The notes: a model not told the origin generated them from the sequence alone. 64,000 nucleotides of DNA from Aquisphaera insulae (GCF_011064615.1 NZ_JAALJH010000013.1:1-64000), one strand, 5' to 3'. Shown: positions 26,692-35,219, counted from the first letter of the stretch. Made by a program: numbers and translations.

Positions 26692-29214
26692 ATGCCCATG
26701 GACATTGCAATTACGTTCCCCTCCCGCGGCCAGATCCGGCTGGGTAGCCAGCGGCTCTTCTCCGAGCCGGGCAACGAGGACTGCCGGCGCTTCCTGGAGC
26801 GGGTCTTCCACGCCCCCGAGATCACGGACGTGACGATCGACAGCGGCCGGAAGGGGGGCGAGCTCCCGTTCGCGGAGCTCCGTTTCTGCCCGTCGACCCA
26901 TTCCCTCCCGGAGGTCGTCCGGCGGATCTCGTCCTGCCTGACGTCCGGGCGTCCGCCGGGCTCCGGGCCTGACGGGGAGGGGACCGGAAATCGAGGGGTC
27001 GCGATCCGTTCCGTGACCCCGGTGCGCACCGAGACGGGACAGATTCGGTTCTTCCGCTACGGCTCGGTGGTCACCAACTGGGAGGTGAAGCACGAGATCC
27101 CCGGGCGCCTCCGGCTCAGGAACCCGGCCATCCACCGCCGAGGGGAGCTCTGCCAGGCGATCGAGCGCGAGCTGATGAGCGTCCTGGGGGTGGATTCCTA
27201 CCGGACCAACCCGCTGACGTCGACGGTCCTGGTCCAGTACGACCCGGCGGAGCTGACCCGCGATCAGATCATCGAGATCATCGACGGTGCCCTCCATTCG
27301 GCCGAACGTCCCGAGAAGCCGGATCGGGCGGACGTCCATCTCCCGCTCTGCACCCTCTCGCTGCCGGTGGCGGCCGTCGCCCAGTTCGCGGTGCCCGCGC
27401 TCCTGCCCGCCGCGGCCCTCCTCTTCGCCTACACGTCGATCCCGACGTTCAAGGAGGCCCGCGCCGTCCTCTTCGAGGAGCGGCGGCTCGGGGTGGACGT
27501 GCTCGATTCGATCGTCGTCATCGGCTGCCTGGGGACGATGTCCATCTTCCCCGGTGCCGTGCTCTGCTGGTGCCTCAGCTTCGGCCGGGTGCTGGTCAAG
27601 CGGACGCAGGACAACTCCAAGAAGCTACTGCTCAACGCCTTCGGCAAGCAGCCCCGGTTCGTCTGGCTCTATCGCGACGGCGTGGAGGTCCAGGTCTCGC
27701 TGGATCGGCTCGAGGCCGGGGACACGATCGTCGTCAACACGGGCGAGGTCGTGCCGGTCGACGGGATCATCACCGAGGGCCTGGCGATGATCGACCAGCA
27801 CGCCCTGACCGGCGAGTCGACGCCCGCCGAGAAGGGCGTCGGCGATCGGGTCTTCGCCTCCACGCTCATGGTGGCGGGCAAGGTGCTGGTCTCGGTGGAG
27901 AAATCCGGCAGCGAGACCGCCTCGGCCAAGATCAGCCAGATCCTCAACGACACCGCCGGGTACAAGCTGAGCTCCCAGCACAAGGGGGAGCGGCTCGCGG
28001 ACAGGGCCGTGATCCCGACCCTGACCATCGGCGCCGTGGGCATGGCCACGATGGGGCCCGCCGGCGCGGTCGCGGTGCTCAACAGCGACTTCGGCACGGG
28101 GATCCGGATGGCCGCGCCCCTCGCCATGCTCTCCTCGCTGGCCCTGGCCGCCAGCAAGGGGATCCTGGTCAAGGATGGCCGGGCCCTCGAGCTCATGAAC
28201 GAGGTGGACACGGTCCTCTTCGACAAGACGGGGACCCTCACCCGCGAGCGGCCGGAGGTCGGCCGGGTCCTCGCGGCCGAGGGCCTCGACCGGGACCAGA
28301 TCCTCCTCTACGCCGCGGCGGCGGAGAAGAAGTTCCACCACCCGATCGCGCTGGCCATCCTCCACAAGGCGAAGGAACTGGGGCTCGAGCTCCCGGAGAC
28401 CGACGAGACCCAGTACAAGGTGGGCTACGGGATCACGGTCCAGATCGACGGCCACCTCATCCGGGTCGGCAGCAAGCGATTCATGGAGCTGGAGAACCTC
28501 CCCATCAGCGATTCGATCCTCGAGGCGCTCGAGGAGTGCCACCGCGAAGGCCACACGATGGTCATGGTCGGCGTCGACGACCGCGTCGGCGGCGCGATCG
28601 AGCTCCACGCGGCGGTCCGCCCCGAGGTCCGGGAGATCGTCCAGGGGCTCCGCGACCGGGGGATCAAGCACATCGCCATCATCTCCGGCGACCACGAGGC
28701 CCCCACCAAGAAGCTGGCCGAGTCGCTGGGCATGGACCGCTACTTCGCCCAGGTCCTCCCCGCGGACAAGGCCGATCACGTCGCCACCCTCCAGGCCGAG
28801 GGGAAGAAGGTCTGCTTCGTCGGCGACGGCATCAACGACTCGATCGCGCTCAAGAAGGCGAACGTGTCGATCTCGCTGCGGGGCGCATCCTCGATCGCGA
28901 CCGACACCGCGCACATCGTCTTCATGGAGCAGGGGCTCACGAAGCTCTGCGAGCTCCGCGACATCGCCCGGGATCTCGATCGCAACGTGAAGCGAAGCTG
29001 GAGCATGATCCTCGCCCCCAACATCGCCTGCATCCTGGGGGTGTTCACCATGGGCTTCGGGATCATGGCGTCGGTCGTCACCAACAATGTCGCGGCCATC
29101 GGCGCGCTCGCCAACGGGATGATGCCGCTGCGGAAGATCGCGGAGATCGAGGCCGAGAAGAAGCACGAACAGGAGCTGAGGAGGGCCTATGGCCTGGCGC
29201 GAAAGACTCCATGA
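26692..29214 (+). CDS. P1B-like cation-transporting ATPase without CPx motif, N-terminal HMA2-like domains
   Basis: The 840-residue ATPase has all catalytic motifs: TGES (373-376), DKTGTLT with phospho-acceptor D511, HP in KKFHHPIALA typical of P1B ATPases, and GDGIND (711-716). N-terminal to the core are two HMA-like ferredoxin-fold regions without CxxC: about 3-85, and about 128-200 with the basic IPGRLRLRNP typical of HMA2 domains. The helix that carries CPC/CPH/SPC in heavy-metal ATPases reads LNSDFGTGIRMAAP (463-476), so the metal-binding Cys-Pro is missing. The cargo is therefore not predictable from the usual classes; ferrous iron is attractive if this is a FezB/P1B-6-like pump. The start could be the ATG at 26692 or 26698. 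The 3' end overlaps the next gene by 26 bp. Confidence 0.93.
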   Translation: MPMDIAITFPSRGQIRLGSQRLFSEPGNEDCRRFLERVFHAPEITDVTIDSGRKGGELPFAELRFCPSTHSLPEVVRRISSCLTSGRPPGSGPDGEGTGNRGVAIRSVTPVRTETGQIRFFRYGSVVTNWEVKHEIPGRLRLRNPAIHRRGELCQAIERELMSVLGVDSYRTNPLTSTVLVQYDPAELTRDQIIEIIDGALHSAERPEKPDRADVHLPLCTLSLPVAAVAQFAVPALLPAAALLFAYTSIPTFKEARAVLFEERRLGVDVLDSIVVIGCLGTMSIFPGAVLCWCLSFGRVLVKRTQDNSKKLLLNAFGKQPRFVWLYRDGVEVQVSLDRLEAGDTIVVNTGEVVPVDGIITEGLAMIDQHALTGESTPAEKGVGDRVFASTLMVAGKVLVSVEKSGSETASAKISQILNDTAGYKLSSQHKGERLADRAVIPTLTIGAVGMATMGPAGAVAVLNSDFGTGIRMAAPLAMLSSLALAASKGILVKDGRALELMNEVDTVLFDKTGTLTRERPEVGRVLAAEGLDRDQILLYAAAAEKKFHHPIALAILHKAKELGLELPETDETQYKVGYGITVQIDGHLIRVGSKRFMELENLPISDSILEALEECHREGHTMVMVGVDDRVGGAIELHAAVRPEVREIVQGLRDRGIKHIAIISGDHEAPTKKLAESLGMDRYFAQVLPADKADHVATLQAEGKKVCFVGDGINDSIALKKANVSISLRGASSIATDTAHIVFMEQGLTKLCELRDIARDLDRNVKRSWSMILAPNIACILGVFTMGFGIMASVVTNNVAAIGALANGMMPLRKIAEIEAEKKHEQELRRAYGLARKTP

Positions 29215-29500
29215 GCGGCGGCTCCGGAAGCCGATCACGGCCGAGACGATCGCGGCCCTCCGGGACGAGTTCCAGCGCCGCCGGCATGAGATCCCCATGC
29301 CCGCGGAGCTTCACGAGCACCCCTCGAAGCCCGAGATGACGATCAAGACGAAGTGGCTCTCCTTCATCGTCCAGTTCCACGAGGACATCATGAAGGTGGA
29401 TGCCGAAATGACGTTGGCCGCCAAGATGCTCGCGACCCGCGAGAACCGCCGACTGGCGATCCAGTTCATCGACAGCGTCGCCGACGACCTGAACCTCTGA
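29189..29500 (+). CDS. small conserved-looking protein in ATPase operon
   Basis: The 103-residue, soluble, mostly helical protein (for example FIVQFHEDIMKVDAEMTLAA) has no recognised domain. It begins inside the last 26 bp of the ATPase gene behind GAGGAGG, so translation is coupled. Charged residues are spread along both faces of the helices, suggesting a partner protein rather than a membrane anchor. Confidence 0.8.
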   Translation: MAWRERLHERRLRKPITAETIAALRDEFQRRRHEIPMPAELHEHPSKPEMTIKTKWLSFIVQFHEDIMKVDAEMTLAAKMLATRENRRLAIQFIDSVADDLNL

Positions 29501-29544
29501 CGTCCGCCCCGGTGGGACTGGGAGTCGGCCAAGGGCCGAGGACC

Positions 29545-30078
29545 ATGGATATGCCAGAACCAGGCCCGGATTCGAACGGGCGCGATGGATTCAACCTCCG
29601 GCCCAGGACACGATCCGGACCCTTCCACAAGGATTCCGCCCGGTTCCACGTGTTCCTGGTGGACACCGGCTGGAATACCCCGGTCTCGAAGGTCCTCCAC
29701 GAGCAGGTCCATCTGTTCCATCGCTATCATCCGCAGGATCCCCTCTTCATCCTCACGCGCGAGCAGTCGATCTCCCTACTGAAGCACGCCCCCGACCACA
29801 TCGGGCTCGACCCGATGGTCATCATGTATGACATGTATCGGCCGACGCACCCGACGAAGACCCAGGCGAACTACCACGGCTTCCGGCTCAACCTGGGGGT
29901 CTTCAAGAACCCGCAGCAGGCCGCCGCCAAGCTCCAGGAGTTCCTCAAGTTCGTCGCCAGGAACCGGGAGGCGGAGTGCCTCTCCGACGAGGTCGCTCGC
30001 GAGCTGCATCGCGAGGGGATGACGAACATGGTGAAGCTCCTTCGCGAGGCCTCCGAGGCGTCGCTCGAGCTCCTCTGA
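29545..30078 (+). CDS. unknown soluble protein in ATPase operon
   Basis: The 177-residue protein has an alpha/beta-like middle (ARFHVFLVDTGWNTPVSKVL, HPQDPLFILTREQSISLL) and a helical end (QAAAKLQEFLKFVARNREAE). Its start has GAGG 3 nt before the ATG at 29545 or 9 nt before the ATG at 29551. It is not recognised. Several His, Asp and Glu residues (HEQVHLFHRYHPQD) could bind metal, but no fixed motif is visible. It lies 44 bp after the previous gene and 38 bp before the next. Confidence 0.8.
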   Translation: MDMPEPGPDSNGRDGFNLRPRTRSGPFHKDSARFHVFLVDTGWNTPVSKVLHEQVHLFHRYHPQDPLFILTREQSISLLKHAPDHIGLDPMVIMYDMYRPTHPTKTQANYHGFRLNLGVFKNPQQAAAKLQEFLKFVARNREAECLSDEVARELHREGMTNMVKLLREASEASLELL

Positions 30079-30116
30079 TCCGAGCGAGGCTCCCTTTTCC
30101 GGAAGGCAGGTCAGCG

Positions 30117-30323
30117 ATGAATGAGGAAGGAATCCCGATCTTCCCCCTGATCCTCGGCAGTCTCGTCCTCTGCTACTTCGGCTTCGAGGTCAATCGTCAG
30201 CGGCACAAGCTGCGGACGATCTTCAACGTCTTCGATCGCGAGGAATCCGAGCTCGCCGACCTCCTCGAGAGATGGGTCGAGGCCGGAGATCTCAAGCCCT
30301 ACGTGATCCCCGAGCCGATCTGA
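30117..30323 (+). CDS. small single-pass membrane protein
   Basis: The 68-residue protein has one hydrophobic helix near its start (IPIFPLILGSLVLCYFGFEV) and an acidic amphipathic tail (DREESELADLLERWVEAGDL). It has no known family. It lies 30 bp before the ATPase-like pseudoenzyme gene and adds to the set of small membrane proteins in this operon. Confidence 0.75.
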   Translation: MNEEGIPIFPLILGSLVLCYFGFEVNRQRHKLRTIFNVFDREESELADLLERWVEAGDLKPYVIPEPI

Positions 30324-30353
30324 CTCGACCGCCGAAGGTGAGCGAGCCCGAAG

Positions 30354-32312
30354 ATGTCGATCGACGCCCGAATCGAGGAGAGGACGGCCCGGACCCGCGT
30401 CGAGCGCGGGCGCGCCGTCGTGTCGCCCTCGAACCATGCCGCCATCCCCGACGGCGGTGGCGACCTCCCGCCAGTCTCCTTCGCCTCAGCCAACGCGGCC
30501 GTCACGCTCGCGGTCGTCAGTGATTTCGTCTTCCCGCCGGCATGGCCGGTCGCGGCGGCGACCCTCGTCGGCATGAACCTTCGCGCCTTCGAGACGGCGG
30601 CGCGGCAGGTCCGCGGGGGGCGGATCGAGGTCCCCGCGCTCTATTCCACGATCGCGGGGCTGACGATCGTCACCGGCCAGTTCCTGCCGTGGGCGGCGAT
30701 GAGCTGGGCGATGCGATTCTGGAAACGGGGCTATCGCGACGAGCTCGCCTCGGCCCGCGATCGGCTCAGGGCCGATCTGGGGCAGGGTGAAGGCCCCGTG
30801 CGGCTCAGGGTGCGGGAAGGTCTCACGACCGACATCCCGCCCGAGCTGCTCAGGCCCGGCGAGGTCGTCCTCCTGGGCCCGGGCGACTCGCTCCCGCTGG
30901 ACGGCCGGATCCTCCAGGGCGTCGGGCTGATCGACGACCGGCCGGTCCGCGGCGGCCGCGGCTATCGCCGAGGCCGGGCCGAGGACGACGTGCTGGCCGG
31001 GTCGAAGGTCATCTCCGGGTCATTCCTGATCGAGCTCCGTCGGCCCGCGAACGAATCGCGCGCGAGCACCCTGACGCGGATCGCTCTGGGGGCCGCCGGC
31101 CAGGCGCCGGGCGAGCGGACTCCGTCGCGGATGGGCGAGGCCTTCGCGTCCAGGGCCGTCTTGCCGACGCTCACGGCGGCCGGTGTCGGACTGATGGTCG
31201 GCGATGCCCCCACGGCGCTGGCCACGCTCCGGGCGGACTATGCGTCGGGGCCCGGACTGTCCTATCCCCTCGAACGGCTCCGGGCGCTGTCGGAGTGCTC
31301 GCGACGCGGGATCGTCGTCCGCGACCCGTCCGCCCTCGACCGCCTCGCCGAGGTCGACGTCGTCCTGGTCGAGGACCTTGCCGCACTCTCCGCGACGGAG
31401 CTCGAGGTCGCCGCGGTCCGGGTTTTCCCCGGCCACGACGAGTCGGAGATCCTCCGGTTCGCGGCCTCGGCCCTGTTCAACCTGGACGACCGGCGAGCGT
31501 CCGCGCTCCGATCGGCCTGTCGGGCCCGCAAGCTCAGCCTGCTGCGGGCCGCCTCCATCGACCACGGTGCGGACCTCGCGCTCTCGCACGGCGGCCGCGT
31601 GATCAAGGTCGGCGACGTGGGGCGCGAACGGTCGACCCGGCCCGAGATCATCGCCGGAGCCCGCGAGCCGGACACCCTGATGGTCGGGATCGATGGCCAG
31701 ATCGCGGGCCTGATCGAGTTCCGTCCGTCGGCACGCCTCCGGGCCGCGTCGGACCTCGCCGCGCTCCGGGTCGCGGCCCGTCGTCCCCTGGCCATCGGCC
31801 TGCTTTCGCGATCGAACGAGGACCGGGCCAGGGCCAGGGCCGCGGCCCTGGGCATGGACTTCCACCTGGCGATCGGGTCGTCCCAGGACCCGGCCCGTCT
31901 GGTCGAGCGTTGCCGCGATCGTAACCTGAAGATCGCCTTCGTCGGCGAGTGCCTCGCCTCTCCGGCGGTCGCTCGTGCGGCGGCCGTGGCGGTCTCGATC
32001 GACGCGGATCCGGTGGAGTCGGCCGAACGGAACCCGGCGCAGGTCCTGCTCCTCCAGCCGGATCTCGGCGGGCTTTCCGACCTCGCGGACGCGGCCCGCG
32101 AGTACCGACAGCAGGTCCGCGCGGCGGAGAAATCCGCCGTGATCCCCAACCTGGCCTGCGTCGCCGGCGCGCTCTTCTTCGGCTTCAACTCGATGACGAA
32201 CGTGGCCATCACCAACCTCGGGACCCTGGCCACCTACGTACGGACCATGCGAAACCTCCGCGGAGCCCACGATGGACGACAGACCGGCCGCCGAACCCCC
32301 CCCGTCCGATGA
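30354..32312 (+). CDS. P-type ATPase-like pseudoenzyme
   Basis: The 652-residue protein follows the P-type ATPase fold from end to end but has lost each catalytic motif. The line IDDRPVRGGRGY replaces the TGES region (R199-R202), VDVVLVEDLAAL replaces VDTVLFDKTGTL so the phospho-acceptor Asp is Glu340 with no KTGT, and VGECLASP (G531-S536) replaces VGDGINDS. The helix region LRADYASGPGLSYPLE aligns with LNSDFGTGIRMAAPLA of the active ATPase upstream, showing that the two are paralogues and both lack CPx. Two hydrophobic pairs occur at about 48-80 and 92-125. The frame is intact over almost 2 kb, so it is kept by selection and is not a decaying gene. It lacks the HMA-like N-terminus. A structural or regulatory partner of the active pump is likely. 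Confidence 0.88.
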   Translation: MSIDARIEERTARTRVERGRAVVSPSNHAAIPDGGGDLPPVSFASANAAVTLAVVSDFVFPPAWPVAAATLVGMNLRAFETAARQVRGGRIEVPALYSTIAGLTIVTGQFLPWAAMSWAMRFWKRGYRDELASARDRLRADLGQGEGPVRLRVREGLTTDIPPELLRPGEVVLLGPGDSLPLDGRILQGVGLIDDRPVRGGRGYRRGRAEDDVLAGSKVISGSFLIELRRPANESRASTLTRIALGAAGQAPGERTPSRMGEAFASRAVLPTLTAAGVGLMVGDAPTALATLRADYASGPGLSYPLERLRALSECSRRGIVVRDPSALDRLAEVDVVLVEDLAALSATELEVAAVRVFPGHDESEILRFAASALFNLDDRRASALRSACRARKLSLLRAASIDHGADLALSHGGRVIKVGDVGRERSTRPEIIAGAREPDTLMVGIDGQIAGLIEFRPSARLRAASDLAALRVAARRPLAIGLLSRSNEDRARARAAALGMDFHLAIGSSQDPARLVERCRDRNLKIAFVGECLASPAVARAAAVAVSIDADPVESAERNPAQVLLLQPDLGGLSDLADAAREYRQQVRAAEKSAVIPNLACVAGALFFGFNSMTNVAITNLGTLATYVRTMRNLRGAHDGRQTGRRTPPVR

Positions 32313-32595
32313 CGATGAGATGGCGCGGATCAAGGACCTGCCGAAGGAAGTGGGGGTCATGCTCGTGACCGTGGGGGCGCTCGGCCTCGTCCTCCCCGGC
32401 GTGGTCGGCGCCCCGGCGGCCATCGCGGGAGGGCTCGTCCTCTGGCCCGGGACATTCGGCACGGTCGAGAGCTGGTTCGAACGCCGGTTCCCGACGGCCC
32501 ACAAGAAGAGCCTCCGCCAGATCCATCGCTACCTCAATGACCTGGAGCGGAGATATCCGGATCTCGCCGGGAGTCATCCCCGTCCCGAGGAGTGA
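32272..32595 (+). CDS. small membrane protein (PGPGW-like)
   Basis: The 107-residue protein has one or two close hydrophobic segments (VGVMLVTVGALGLVLPGVVG and APAAIAGGLVLWPG) followed by a basic amphipathic tail (ERRFPTAHKKSLRQIHRYL). Glycine-proline spacing resembles the PGPGW family of small membrane proteins. It overlaps the end of the pseudoenzyme gene by 41 bp with GGAG 6 nt before its ATG, and is the last gene of the operon. Its 3' end overlaps the convergent methyltransferase gene by 62 bp. Confidence 0.8.
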   Translation: MDDRPAAEPPPSDDDEMARIKDLPKEVGVMLVTVGALGLVLPGVVGAPAAIAGGLVLWPGTFGTVESWFERRFPTAHKKSLRQIHRYLNDLERRYPDLAGSHPRPEE

Positions 32596-33328
32596 TGGGC
32601 CGGCGGACCCGGTAGAGGATCCCGGTCACGACACCACCCCCGTCGCCCCGGCTGGAAATGGCCTCCGCGCCGGCATCCAGGCCGCGGCTCTCGACCTCGG
32701 ACCGGAATCCGCCCGCACTGTTGCGGCCGGGATCGGAGATCCAGGCCTCTCCGCCGGGCTCGAGCAGGCGTGCCAGGAGTCCGGCAACCAGCGGGACCAG
32801 CCTCGACTCGTAGAGCACGTCGGAGCCGAGGATCAGCGGATACCGGCCTTCCGGTGGCGACCGCCAGTCCAGCAGGGCGGTGCGGAAGCGGTCCGCGGCA
32901 AGTCCGCTTTCCTCAACGCTCCGGCGGACGAAGTCGAGCGGCGCGGGGTCGTAGTCGGTGAAGAGGATCCGAAGCCCCCGTCGGAGGCCGACGAGCCCGG
33001 CCAGCCCCACCCCGCAGCCGATCTCGATGGCCTCGCGCCGATCGTCGCCCCGGCCGCAGAGGCGATCCAGCGATTCCGAAGGCTCGGTCGCGATGGCCTG
33101 GGCGAGCAGGCAGGCCCCCGGCCAGAGATAGGCCCAGTAGGGCATGTAATCCTCGCGCCGGTTCAGCTCCCGGACGACCTGGTCGTCGAGCATCCGATCC
33201 GGCTCACCGGGACGCACCAGGGCGACCTCGTGGCCGGCGAACTCCAGCCGGGAGACGATGACCGGGCCGTGATACTCGGTCGCCGGTGCGGCTCTTCGGC
33301 CCGTCGATTCGATTTGGTCGACATCCAC
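32534..33328 (-). CDS. class I SAM-dependent methyltransferase-like protein
   Basis: The 264-residue protein resembles the methyltransferase-16/METTL group: MPYWAYLWPGACLLAQAI, the SAM motif I EIGCGVGLAGLVG, FTDYDP at the acidic strand and LILGSDVLYESRLVP. The substrate is probably a protein side chain or a small molecule. The GTG at 33328 is chosen because GAGGAG stands 6 nt upstream; an in-frame ATG at 33406 would overlap the previous gene by 50 bp. Together with the upstream unknown gene it forms a minus-strand pair. Its last 62 bp are antisense to the end of the ATPase operon. Confidence 0.85.
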   Translation of the reverse strand: MDVDQIESTGRRAAPATEYHGPVIVSRLEFAGHEVALVRPGEPDRMLDDQVVRELNRREDYMPYWAYLWPGACLLAQAIATEPSESLDRLCGRGDDRREAIEIGCGVGLAGLVGLRRGLRILFTDYDPAPLDFVRRSVEESGLAADRFRTALLDWRSPPEGRYPLILGSDVLYESRLVPLVAGLLARLLEPGGEAWISDPGRNSAGGFRSEVESRGLDAGAEAISSRGDGGGVVTGILYRVRRPITPRDGDDSRRDPDISAPGH

Positions 33329-33356
33329 GGCGATCTCCTCGGCCTTCACGCGGCCA

Positions 33357-33896
33357 TCAGAGGGGGAACGGATCGACCAGTCGCCGGAGACGATCGCCCA
33401 GCGCATCGGCGATGGCGACGGGCTCCGAGAAGAGCCGGTCCGGGCCCGCCCGGAGGGCGAAGGCCAGCGTCTCCTGCGCCAGGTTCACGACGATCAGTCC
33501 GAGCGGCACGACGCGATATCGCCGCAGGGACGAGCCGAGGGCCCTGTCCAGGTTGGCCTCGGTCTCCGGCCCGATGGGCGCCGTCGTCAGGCCGACGACC
33601 GTCAGCCCGATCGTCGCCGCCTGCCAGGGCGAGTAGCGCATCCCGACGACCATGGCGGATCGTTCCAGGAGCCGGAGATAGGACGATCCGCCGGTGTCAT
33701 CCTCCTGCATCGGCCGCGACACGAGCGCGACGCTGAGCGCGCGGCCCAGGATCGGGACGCGGTTCCATCGGAGCTCGCGGCGGTAATATCGCAGGATCTC
33801 GATCGGGGGCCTGCGATAATCCTCGCCCGGCTCGGCCCGTGCGCCCCCGGATCGAAGGACCGGGTCCAGCAGCTCCAGCAGGTTTTCGTCCGTCAT
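33357..33896 (-). CDS. unknown protein upstream of methyltransferase-like gene
   Basis: The 179-residue protein has an acidic N-terminal helix (ENLLELLDPVLRS), an Arg/Tyr-rich segment (EILRYYRRELRWNRVPI) and two moderately hydrophobic strands (WQAATIGLTVVGLTTAPIG, VVPLGLIVVNLAQETLAFAL). No family is recognised. It is 28 bp before the methyltransferase-like gene on the same strand and divergent from the thioesterase gene. Confidence 0.7.
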   Translation of the reverse strand: MTDENLLELLDPVLRSGGARAEPGEDYRRPPIEILRYYRRELRWNRVPILGRALSVALVSRPMQEDDTGGSSYLRLLERSAMVVGMRYSPWQAATIGLTVVGLTTAPIGPETEANLDRALGSSLRRYRVVPLGLIVVNLAQETLAFALRAGPDRLFSEPVAIADALGDRLRRLVDPFPL

Positions 33897-34021
33897 CGAT
33901 GATCCGGTCGCGGGGAAGGATGGACTCGTTCACTTGGCGGCGCCGCTATGATGAGGTTGCCGCATCCCGATTCCTCCTCTCCCGCCGCCGCCGGTCGGCT
34001 CTCGCCGGCAGGAGAAGTTCG

Positions 34022-34549
34022 ATGAGCGCCTCGACGCCCGCGGTGGCCCTCGCCCCGCGAGCCAGCTCCGCATCACGCGTCACCCTGGCCGTCCTGATCA
34101 CCCCCGAGAAGACCAACCCTTATGGGACTCTCCACGGCGGCGTCCTGCTTCGCCTGGCAGACGAATGCGGAGCGATCGCCGCGCTCCGGCATGTCGGCCA
34201 CGGCCAGATCACCACGGCCGCCTTCGACTCGTTCACGTTCATCGACCCGGTCCACGTCGGGGAGCGCGTCGAGCTCGTGGCGGAGGTCACCTACGCCGGA
34301 CGGACCTCGATGGAGGCCCTGATCGAGATCCACGCCGAGCCGTTCACGAAGGCCGAACCGCGCAAGGTCGGCGTCGGCTACGCCGTCTACGTCTCGCTCG
34401 GAGAGATGGACGGCAAGCCGCTCCCCGTCCCGCCCTTGCTCTGCGAGACCGAGGCCGACCGCCGCCGCGACGAGCAAGCCCGTGCCCGCCAGTCCATTCG
34501 ACTGGCCCGCCGCGCCGAGGCGCTGGCTCATCGCAAGGAGCTGACGTGA
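34022..34549 (+). CDS. acyl-CoA thioesterase, hotdog fold (YciA/BACH-like)
   Basis: The 175-residue protein has the hotdog thioesterase signature NPYGTLHGGVLLRLADECGA, with the active Asp in LADE, and further strands VHVGERVELVAEVTYAGRTSMEA. It hydrolyses acyl-CoA thioesters; chain length is not predictable. The ATG at 34022 has AGGAG 7 nt upstream and trims 61 Arg-rich residues from a longer frame. A basic, helical tail (REARARQ-like, DEQARARQSIRLARRAEA) extends beyond the fold. Confidence 0.9.
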   Translation: MSASTPAVALAPRASSASRVTLAVLITPEKTNPYGTLHGGVLLRLADECGAIAALRHVGHGQITTAAFDSFTFIDPVHVGERVELVAEVTYAGRTSMEALIEIHAEPFTKAEPRKVGVGYAVYVSLGEMDGKPLPVPPLLCETEADRRRDEQARARQSIRLARRAEALAHRKELT

Positions 34550-34575
34550 TCCGCCGACAGTGCGAGGAGTGAGGC

Positions 34576-34938
34576 TTAATCCCCGGCCGATCCACCGGCC
34601 GGCTCCCCGCCGGTCCCCGTCCCGGTCGAGGACATGACGCCGGGGACCTCGAACTTGGGGACGGACGCGTCGTTGTAGGCCGGATCGCCTCGGGGCTTCT
34701 CGTCATAGCGATAGTTCGTCCGGCCATAGCCGAGGGACTGGCTGGTGCTGGACGAGTAGCCGCTGATGCCGCCGGACGAGCCGTCGTGCAGCTCCTCCGT
34801 CAGCCCGTTGAGGCCCTTCTTGAACTCCAGGACGCCGCGGCCGAGTTGCTTGCCGACCTCCGGGAGCCGCTTCCCGAAGAGGAGGACGGCGATTCCCATG
34901 ATCAGGAGCATTTCCAGGGGACCGAGTTGCGGGAGCAT
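34576..34938 (-). CDS. tatA: TatA/E-like twin-arginine translocase subunit
   Basis: The 120-residue protein has the TatA plan: a short N-terminal membrane helix (LGPLEMLLIMGIAVLLFG), the hinge FGKRLPEVGKQLG, and an amphipathic helix (LGRGVLEFKKGLNGLTEEL). Its tail is Gly/Ser/Tyr-rich. It helps move folded Tat substrates across the membrane with TatC, which is not in the window. It is the third of three TatA-like genes in a row on the minus strand, 68 bp downstream of the second. Confidence 0.9.
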   Translation of the reverse strand: MLPQLGPLEMLLIMGIAVLLFGKRLPEVGKQLGRGVLEFKKGLNGLTEELHDGSSGGISGYSSSTSQSLGYGRTNYRYDEKPRGDPAYNDASVPKFEVPGVMSSTGTGTGGEPAGGSAGD

Positions 34939-35006
34939 CTCCTCCTCCGAGCGGGTGACGTTCGAGGCCGAGTCCGAGACGAATCAGGAGGTCGGGCGTT
35001 GCGTCT

Positions 35007-35219
35007 TCAGGGGGTCGGCGGGCTGGGCTTCTTGTCGGCGGTCACGGCCTGGTCGATCTCGTCCTCGATCCCCGACACGCCTTTCTTGAACTCGGTCACG
35101 CTCTTGCCCAGCGACCGCATCACGCTCGGCAGGCGATTGCCGAAGATGAGCAGGGAGACGAAGGCGACGATGATCAGCTCGGTCGTGCCGAGGTTCTGGA
35201 AGAAGGCGAGCGGCATCAT
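35007..35219 (-). CDS. tatA: TatA/E-like twin-arginine translocase subunit
   Basis: The 70-residue protein has the shortest and most typical TatA plan: FFQNLGTTELIIVAFVSLLI as membrane helix, FGNRLPSVMRSLG as hinge, SVTEFKKGVSGIEDEIDQAV as amphipathic helix. GAGGAA precedes the ATG by 7 nt; a second ATG follows at once. It is likely to work with or instead of the neighbouring TatA-like protein. Confidence 0.92.
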   Translation of the reverse strand: MMPLAFFQNLGTTELIIVAFVSLLIFGNRLPSVMRSLGKSVTEFKKGVSGIEDEIDQAVTADKKPSPPTP

